This document shows, piece by piece, positions 31,227 to 35,743 of a stretch of DNA of 35,743 nucleotides; positions within the stretch are counted from its first letter, which is position 1; each line of letters begins with the position of its first letter. The stretch is from an uncultured Verrucomicrobiota bacterium (GTDB taxonomy: Bacteria > Verrucomicrobiota > Kiritimatiellia > CAIQIC01 > Lenti-01), in contig CALMNW010000060.1 in the NCBI GenBank assembly GCA_937872095.1, positions 1 to 35,743 on the forward strand, read 5' to 3'. The translations under genes were made by a program, and so were the position numbers. A model generated the notes under the pieces. The model was not told the origin of the DNA. It searched no databases and was given only the letters and a program-made list of their open reading frames with translations.

Positions 31227-32620
31227 TCCGCGATTCCCCGGACATACTTCCCGAACGCTTGAACAACCCGCTTCTTGCCTTTTGCTACGCGGACCAGTTC
31301 GTTAAATCGCGTTTTGCCGATTCCTGTTTCTGACTTGGCCTTGGCCAGCCAATCGCCATGCGACAGGCCATCCGGCGGCAACAGGTCCAGCAGGTCATCC
31401 AGTGAAAATTTCGCCGGCCTGCCCATCTGTGATTTCAGCCGCTCCGGGTCCAATTCTTCGGCCACGGTCCAACGTGGATATTGCCAGCGCACTACAACCG
31501 GGTCCGGTTTGGCGAAACTCCGGCAGGTGGTTTCCAGCGTGTAGGCGTCCGGTTCCTCGTGGGCGGTTAGCGTCAGGATTGCGTCGGGCGCTCTGGCAAA
31601 CATGCCCGCACCGGATGCGCGATCCAGATGGTCAACCTGCGCCTTGTTGCCCTTGCTGAAGTGGTGCGCGACGAGTACGGCGGCAGACGTTTGCTCCGCA
31701 ACCTCGTTTAGCTCGTTCATCGTGATGGCTTGGACGGCATTGTCGTTTTCGTCGCGTCCTTGTCCGAAGCGATAGAGCGGGTCCGGCAGGATCAAGCCGT
31801 AGGGTCCGCGTTCGCGCTGGCGGCGAAGGATGGCCGGGAGCAGTTGAGGGATCGTCTTGGTCTGTCCGCGCAAATGCCAGATGTCCAGACCTGAAGGCAA
31901 TCCATCGAACCCCAGCGCGTTGGCCAACACCTTCAACCTGGCTTCCAAGTCGTAGTCTGGCAGTTCGGCGTTGATGTACAAAACTCGGGCTTGGGCGGTG
32001 TTCCATCCGAACCACTGTCCGCCCGTCGCAACCGCGAAAGCGGAATCCAACAGCGACCATGTCTTTCCGGCCTTCGATGAAGCGGACAAAATACCGATCT
32101 GGCCAGCTCGCAGCACGCCGTGGACAACCTGAATCGGCTCCGGTCGTTGTACGGCGACGAAATCGGTAGCGGCTACAATCTGCGGCCCAGCCTGTGCGCT
32201 CTCTACGGCCTCGCCTGCGGCCTTGAGTTGCTGGGCCACGGTGGTGATGTCGAAACCGTTCGCAAGCCGCTCCTGCGCGGTTGTAATCGCCGCATCATAC
32301 TTCCGCCGCCGTTCGACCTCGCGGACCTGTTCGGCGTAGAATTGCGCATGCGCCGTTGTAGGGCAGGCATCCACAAGCTCGCCAAGTGCCGTCTGGTTTT
32401 CCGCCGCGTCGCCGTCCATCGCCTCGGGCACCGTCACAAGGTCGATGATCTTATGCTTGGCGCGTAGCTTTTCCATCGCCCGCCACGCCGCAAGGCAAAC
32501 GGAATCCGTGAAGCTGGCCGTTGTGATCCCCACCGCCTGCACGATTGGAAAAATCCGGTCATGCTCTTGGAGTAGTGCGCCGATCAAGGCCAGTTCGGAC
32601 TGTATGGCTTGCGCGCTCAT
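31223..32620 (-). CDS. Replication ATPase: DnaB N-terminal domain fused to RepA-like RecA-fold ATPase
   Basis: A 465-residue protein; ATG 32620 has GGGAGG at 6-nt spacing. Residues 1-115 match the DnaB helicase N-terminal (primase-interacting) domain: SELALIGALLQEHDRIFPIV, SFTDSVCLAAWRAMEKLRAKHKIIDLVTVPEAM, and FYAEQVREVERRR. Residues about 160-380 are a RepA/AAA_25-type RecA-fold ATPase with Walker A ASSKAGKT (180-187), Walker B GLILPDP (Asp280), and VAHHFSKGN, SGAGMFARAPD typical of plasmid RepA helicases. A winged-helix-like tail follows (about 403-450). It is probably the replicative helicase or initiator of the element. It overlaps its neighbours by 4 nt on both sides. Confidence 0.87.
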   Translation of the reverse strand: MSAQAIQSELALIGALLQEHDRIFPIVQAVGITTASFTDSVCLAAWRAMEKLRAKHKIIDLVTVPEAMDGDAAENQTALGELVDACPTTAHAQFYAEQVREVERRRKYDAAITTAQERLANGFDITTVAQQLKAAGEAVESAQAGPQIVAATDFVAVQRPEPIQVVHGVLRAGQIGILSASSKAGKTWSLLDSAFAVATGGQWFGWNTAQARVLYINAELPDYDLEARLKVLANALGFDGLPSGLDIWHLRGQTKTIPQLLPAILRRQRERGPYGLILPDPLYRFGQGRDENDNAVQAITMNELNEVAEQTSAAVLVAHHFSKGNKAQVDHLDRASGAGMFARAPDAILTLTAHEEPDAYTLETTCRSFAKPDPVVVRWQYPRWTVAEELDPERLKSQMGRPAKFSLDDLLDLLPPDGLSHGDWLAKAKSETGIGKTRFNELVRVAKGKKRVVQAFGKYVRGIAE

Positions 32621-32964
32621 GGCCGGCCTCCCGCCGTGAGAATTTCGCCGCCACACACAGCCTGCCAAAACCTTCCGCGCTGCTCCGGCGTCAGCCGCGT
32701 GCGCTGGGGGGCCTTGGGCGTCGGAAACTTTTTTTCAGAATTTTTTGGCCTCGATACCCCATCCCCCGGTGTCTGATTACCTCCCACGTGCCCCATCCCC
32801 CGTGTCGTAAAACTTGGACGGTTCCGGGGTGGGGGGGCTGTGATTTTCAATGGGGGAGGGGGTTGCCCTGTCCGCGCGAGTGCGGTAAGGTCGTTCATGT
32901 TGGTCGCGTTTGCGGGCTTGCTCTTGCCGGGGCAGGTCCGCTTTTTGCTGGTTGCGGACTTCAT
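32617..32964 (-). CDS. Small basic proline-rich protein of unknown function
   Basis: A 115-residue protein starting at ATG 32964, two bases after the preceding gene's stop, and ending with a 4-nt overlap into the replication ATPase. It is lysine- and proline-rich and mostly disordered-looking, with a short conserved-looking C-terminal helix (LTPEQRGRFWQAVCGG). No family is recognised. The region includes long G runs on the forward strand. Tight coupling suggests an accessory replication or DNA-binding role, which is inference. Confidence 0.6.
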   Translation of the reverse strand: MKSATSKKRTCPGKSKPANATNMNDLTALARTGQPPPPLKITAPPPRNRPSFTTRGMGHVGGNQTPGDGVSRPKNSEKKFPTPKAPQRTRLTPEQRGRFWQAVCGGEILTAGGRP

Positions 32965-32966
32965 GG

Positions 32967-33254
32967 CTACACCGTCCCCCCTGCCGCGAATTTCTCGACG
33001 GCGGAAGCGGGGAAGCGGATACACCGTTTCGACCTCCAAACCGCTTGAAGCTGGCGAGCGTGGCGCAGGACGGTTTTCCGGTGCCAGCCCAACCGTTGAC
33101 CGACCTCGCCCGCGTTCAAATAAGTTTCGCTCTTCCGCCCTTCGTCACCACGGACGGCCCGGCGGATTCGCGCCACCATCGCGGCATCGGCTCCGCTGGC
33201 CTTCGCCACCACAACGGCGGCCTCTTCGATTGAATCAGCATCTTGTGTTCTCAT
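32967..33254 (-). CDS. Excisionase/AlpA-like helix-turn-helix protein
   Basis: A 95-residue protein. ATG 33254 is preferred because GGGGAGA lies 7 nt upstream; an ATG two codons earlier sits too close to that site. Residues about 45-90 (YLNAGEVGQRLGWHRKTVLRHARQL... RCIRFPASAVEKF) are a MerR-type winged HTH of the HTH_17 excisionase class. Such proteins act as recombination directionality factors or as activators of integrase or satellite genes. It is first of the rightward-to-leftward run toward the replication genes, after a 203-nt gap that probably holds its promoter. Confidence 0.78.
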   Translation of the reverse strand: MRTQDADSIEEAAVVVAKASGADAAMVARIRRAVRGDEGRKSETYLNAGEVGQRLGWHRKTVLRHARQLQAVWRSKRCIRFPASAVEKFAAGGTV

Positions 33255-33457
33255 TTCCATTCTCCCCAAGGGGCCGCTTGGCACTTTGCCGCGCTACTTG
33301 GCCTCTTGTTGGGAGATACGGAAACGCATTCGCTTAGCACGTTGTATGTGGGGTCGCCATGTGCAAAGAAGTCCCCGCACAATCGCAATGACTGGCGGGG
33401 ATATTCGGGCTGATGTCGCTTCAACTTTTCACATAGCCATCGGGAGCCATGTGCAGC
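33255..33457. promoter_or_regulatory. Regulatory gap with repeated GCCATGTGCA
   Basis: A 203-nt gap upstream of the excisionase-like gene. The 10-mer GCCATGTGCA occurs at 33356-33365 and 33446-33455, and a hairpin TCCCCGC/GCGGGGA spans about 33374-33402. This is the only sizeable gap in the reverse-strand gene run, so it likely holds the promoter and operators of the excision/replication operon. No confident promoter hexamers were found. Confidence 0.4.
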
Positions 33458-34279
33458 CTAATTTCTGAAATCGTCTTTTTTGCTGTCCCAACGCGAAAAG
33501 CGGTTTCGCAAATAGCCAGTTGACCACGGAATGTTTCGGCCATATTCCCGCAATTCATTTATCATCGCTCCAACACCGGGCGGCGGCCTGTCCTCTTTCG
33601 TATAGGAATCTTTTTTCCGCTGTATGGCCCGCATTACGACTTTTAACGCCCGCTCTCCTCCCGGCTTTCTTTGGCCTCCCGGCTTCTTCTTCGCCTTGTC
33701 CCGCTCCGTCCGATCCAGTTGGATTGCGCGCCTCGTGTTCTTGACCTGATTGGACGGCGCGGTTTGATCGGCTACGGTGGTCAAGGCGGTTATATTTTCG
33801 GCCAGCATCTTCTCGATGCGGTGCAACACTGCCGACTGTTTTTTGGCGCTCGTCGCCGTCTGGGACGGTTCCGCTGCCACCTGTGCCGCTTGTTCCTGCG
33901 AAGGGAGTGAATCCTTGCGCCGCTGGGTTTCTTCGGCTCCGAAGTTCGTCACCCTTACGGTTTGAAGAATTCGCGTCTTGCCGCTCGCTGTCCACGCGAC
34001 ACAGAAGTATTTTCCGTCTGGTCTATGGTCCTTATCCAATGCCGCGCGCCCCTCGGAATCGGCGGTCAGTTGGGCGATTCCAACAATGTCCCGGCCATCT
34101 ACCGGTTCGGGTTCATCAGCGGGGCTGTTATCATTCTGGCCGCGCGGATCAATCTTGCCGTCCCATGCTTCCCATTCAAACCGTTGGCCGGGGATTCCGA
34201 TATAACATTTTCCGCGCTCCACGACGGGGAAGGACTCGTTGTCGCCGCCGACAAAAAGCAATTTGGTTTGTTGGTTCAT
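33458..34279 (-). CDS. Unknown island protein coupled to the integrase
   Basis: A 273-residue protein. ATG 34279 overlaps the integrase stop by 4 nt; the longer frame upstream is antiparallel junk within the integrase gene. An N-terminal globular part (LLFVGGDNESFPVVERGKCYIG... DGKYFCVAWTASGKTRILQTVRVTNFG) may be a beta-rich sensor-like domain. It is followed by a Gln/Ala linker, a helical stretch, a very basic segment (KKKPGGQRKPGGERALK) and a C-terminal region (ELREYGRNIPWSTGYLRNRFSRW) that resembles a DNA-binding helix pair. No family is recognised. Position suggests a regulator or accessory factor of integration. Confidence 0.65.
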   Translation of the reverse strand: MNQQTKLLFVGGDNESFPVVERGKCYIGIPGQRFEWEAWDGKIDPRGQNDNSPADEPEPVDGRDIVGIAQLTADSEGRAALDKDHRPDGKYFCVAWTASGKTRILQTVRVTNFGAEETQRRKDSLPSQEQAAQVAAEPSQTATSAKKQSAVLHRIEKMLAENITALTTVADQTAPSNQVKNTRRAIQLDRTERDKAKKKPGGQRKPGGERALKVVMRAIQRKKDSYTKEDRPPPGVGAMINELREYGRNIPWSTGYLRNRFSRWDSKKDDFRN

Positions 34280-35743
34280 TTTTCCACCTCTTTCAGCAGT
34301 TCCGCCCTGATCTTCTTCCAGTTCGCCGCGTTCATCTTTACCAGCTTGTCTTTCAATGTCGGTTTCTTTGTGTCGCCGTCGCCAACCAACGCCTTCGGCA
34401 GATTGTCGGCCAGCACCCTCCGGAATTGCTCCCGACCGGGGCGGAAGTAGTTTTTCGATACGATTTCCATGGTGCGATGTCCGGTGACTTTGGCGACGAT
34501 TTCCAGCGGAACACCAGCCGCCAGCGCAAGCGTGGTCCAGGTCGTTCGGAAACTGTGCCATCCCTTCAAGGAAGGCCGCCGTTTCCGTGGATTCTCCGGC
34601 GTGATTTCGCCCACCGTCAGCATGGACTGTTCGGGGGAGGCTTCGTCGGAGCGGGGTGGGGTGACGATGGCAAGCCGGGTTAGTTCCTCCAATTCGTGCA
34701 GATAGGATGAAACCCCGCCCGGTGTGGTCCCTAACGCCGCCGCAATCTGCCGCCCGGTCTCGCCCCGGAGATGCCGTGCCAACACCTCCCGGCCTTTAGA
34801 GGTCCGCTTGCCAGACCATTCCCGCGCCAGCATCGCCGCTTCTGCCGCTTCAGTGATTGCGTCCGGGGTAGCGGCGGGATACTTTCCGGTCTTTGCAGTT
34901 CGGGGCGGGCGCACGAATCCGGCATCCGCAAGAACGGCGTTCAACCGGCGGTCCAGCATGTCCGGCTGCCTTCTGTAAATCTGTTCGGCTTCGGGAAACA
35001 CGAATGGTCCGCGCCGGGGTCTGGATTCTAGCACCGACCGCAGAGGCGGAAAGATGGGGATGTCCACCGTGTCTCCCGTCTTGCTCGTTTTAACGGTGAT
35101 AAATCCAGCCTTCATGTCCACGCTCGACCAGCGCAAACGGCACACGTCGCCTCGGCGCATCGCCGTACACGCCGCCGTTACCACCAAGTCATGCAATGGC
35201 GGGTCTCGTTCTTCCGCCGCCGCATAGACCCGCTCAAGCTCTTCGGCGGTGAACGGGGTGCGATGGGCCGTTAGTTCGTCTTTTTGCGGGGTCTCTTTTA
35301 GGTGCGGAATCGCCGCCGAAAACGGGTCTGCTCGTTGTAGGGTTCCACGGAGAAGGCTTAAAACCCCGTTCCATGTTCGGGCGCTCACTCCGTCGGCTTC
35401 GATTTCGGCAAGGAAACCGTCAACATGTTCCTTCTGCAAGGCTCCGGTCTCGGTGATTCTCGGTGCCGTCCGCTTCATGTACTCCGCAAATCTGCCGAAT
35501 GTTCTGCGGGCAACGGCATCGCATCCGAATGTGGGCTTTTTTTTGCGGGGGCGGGATTTCCACACGGCATAGAGTTCGTCTATTCTCACCGGAGCGAGGG
35601 TGCGCCGTCGGTTTCGTTTTGACCGTTGCTCGTACCGCGCACGATAGACCCGCTCTGCCTGCGCCGCCTTGTCTGCTTCTGACCGTTTGATTTCGGACAC
35701 CTGCCGGAGTTCTTCCGCCGCCCGCTCCCGGCTGGCCTCGAAA
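34276..35743 (-). CDS. int: Tyrosine recombinase (integrase) with an inserted HTH domain, 5' end outside window
   Basis: The frame is open to the window edge (FEASRERAAEELRQ precedes the first possible start, GTG 35700), so the true start is probably outside. Numbering from GTG: core-binding SAM-like domain about 65-135; catalytic Arg182 (TAMRRGDVCRLRW), Lys207 (KTSKTG), His382 and Arg385 (WHSFR), His408 (VTGHRTM) and nucleophile Tyr418 (NYF), so the active site is complete. The Lys-to-His spacing is 175 residues, about 100 more than in XerD-like enzymes. The extra segment includes a helix-turn-helix (about 300-345, VLARHLRGETGRQIAAALGT...). It is probably responsible for integration at tRNA-Pro. 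Confidence 0.88.
   Translation of the reverse strand, partial: FEASRERAAEELRQVSEIKRSEADKAAQAERVYRARYEQRSKRNRRRTLAPVRIDELYAVWKSRPRKKKPTFGCDAVARRTFGRFAEYMKRTAPRITETGALQKEHVDGFLAEIEADGVSARTWNGVLSLLRGTLQRADPFSAAIPHLKETPQKDELTAHRTPFTAEELERVYAAAEERDPPLHDLVVTAACTAMRRGDVCRLRWSSVDMKAGFITVKTSKTGDTVDIPIFPPLRSVLESRPRRGPFVFPEAEQIYRRQPDMLDRRLNAVLADAGFVRPPRTAKTGKYPAATPDAITEAAEAAMLAREWSGKRTSKGREVLARHLRGETGRQIAAALGTTPGGVSSYLHELEELTRLAIVTPPRSDEASPEQSMLTVGEITPENPRKRRPSLKGWHSFRTTWTTLALAAGVPLEIVAKVTGHRTMEIVSKNYFRPGREQFRRVLADNLPKALVGDGDTKKPTLKDKLVKMNAANWKKIRAELLKEVEK

Larger units (their letters stand above)
26999..35743. mobile_element. Integrated element beside tRNA-Pro (phage-satellite-like, right end not visible)
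   Basis: Starting at the 3' end of tRNA-Pro, the sequence changes from chromosomal housekeeping genes to a tyrosine recombinase, excisionase-like HTH protein, replication ATPase, ERCC4 nuclease, small-terminase-like protein and a cargo cassette. The recombinase genes and replication genes run on the reverse strand with several 4-nt overlaps. No portal, capsid, tail, large terminase, relaxase or conjugation gene is visible. This layout fits a phage satellite (PICI-like) or a remnant prophage. The boundary is inferred from the tRNA; the far end lies beyond 35743. Confidence 0.7.

Noticed and set aside
32826-32862. G-quadruplex as a regulatory element
   Set aside because: The forward strand has G runs (4, 7, 5 and 5) that could fold, but they lie inside the coding region of a proline-rich protein whose CCC codons explain them.
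34280-34561. N-terminal extension of the unknown island protein into the integrase gene
   Set aside because: It lies out of frame within the integrase coding sequence; ATG 34279 with the 4-nt overlap is the natural start.

Overview
The window is a stretch of high-GC bacterial chromosome followed by an integrated mobile island. The lineage is most likely in the PVC group, with Kiritimatiellota or a close Verrucomicrobiota relative as my best guess. This rests on a diderm gene set (lpxK, lipoprotein, barrel-like outer-membrane protein), divergent FtsZ and FtsQ, and secreted proteins (an SGNH hydrolase and an SUMF1-type protein) carrying short modules of a style I associate with that phylum. The taxonomic call is inference from gene style, not from a marker search.

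Layout. Positions 2-958 hold the 3' end of pyruvate phosphate dikinase, closed by a strong terminator. Positions 1081-15055 hold a cell-envelope and division region: a LysM lipoprotein, two coiled-coil proteins with C-terminal membrane anchors, murG, murC, then ddl, ftsQ, ftsA and ftsZ. This dcw-type series is interrupted by an SGNH hydrolase, an opposite-strand pair (class II aldolase plus MtnA-like isomerase), an SUMF1 protein and an azoR-like reductase; murB is absent from its usual place. Next come an outer-membrane-like protein, tRNA-Ser(CGA), a degenerate YchF-like protein, lpxK (reverse) and a secreted peroxidase.

Positions 18923-23978 are a vitamin and cofactor salvage region. A TPP riboswitch with its own terminator precedes cytX-thiM-thiE, and then thiD, pnuC and a NadR-type kinase follow a striking pair of AT-rich 22-bp palindromes. 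A P2-type cation ATPase (reverse) overlaps the end of the kinase gene. Divergent tRNA-Cys(GCA) and tRNA-Pro(GGG) follow.

From tRNA-Pro to the window edge lies an apparently integrated element, about 8.7 kb visible. On the reverse strand it encodes a tyrosine recombinase with an inserted helix-turn-helix, an unknown protein, an excisionase-like HTH protein, a small basic protein, a DnaB-N/RepA-like ATPase fusion, an ERCC4 nuclease and a small-terminase-like protein, with 4-nt start/stop overlaps at several junctions. No large terminase, portal or capsid gene is visible, so a phage satellite is a reasonable hypothesis. Beside the tRNA, on the forward strand and clearly AT-richer, sits a three-gene cassette: a TIGR04255-like protein, an unknown protein and a ComEC-like metallo-beta-lactamase-fold hydrolase. 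It has the look of an accessory or defence-type cargo and is my best candidate for an undescribed system.
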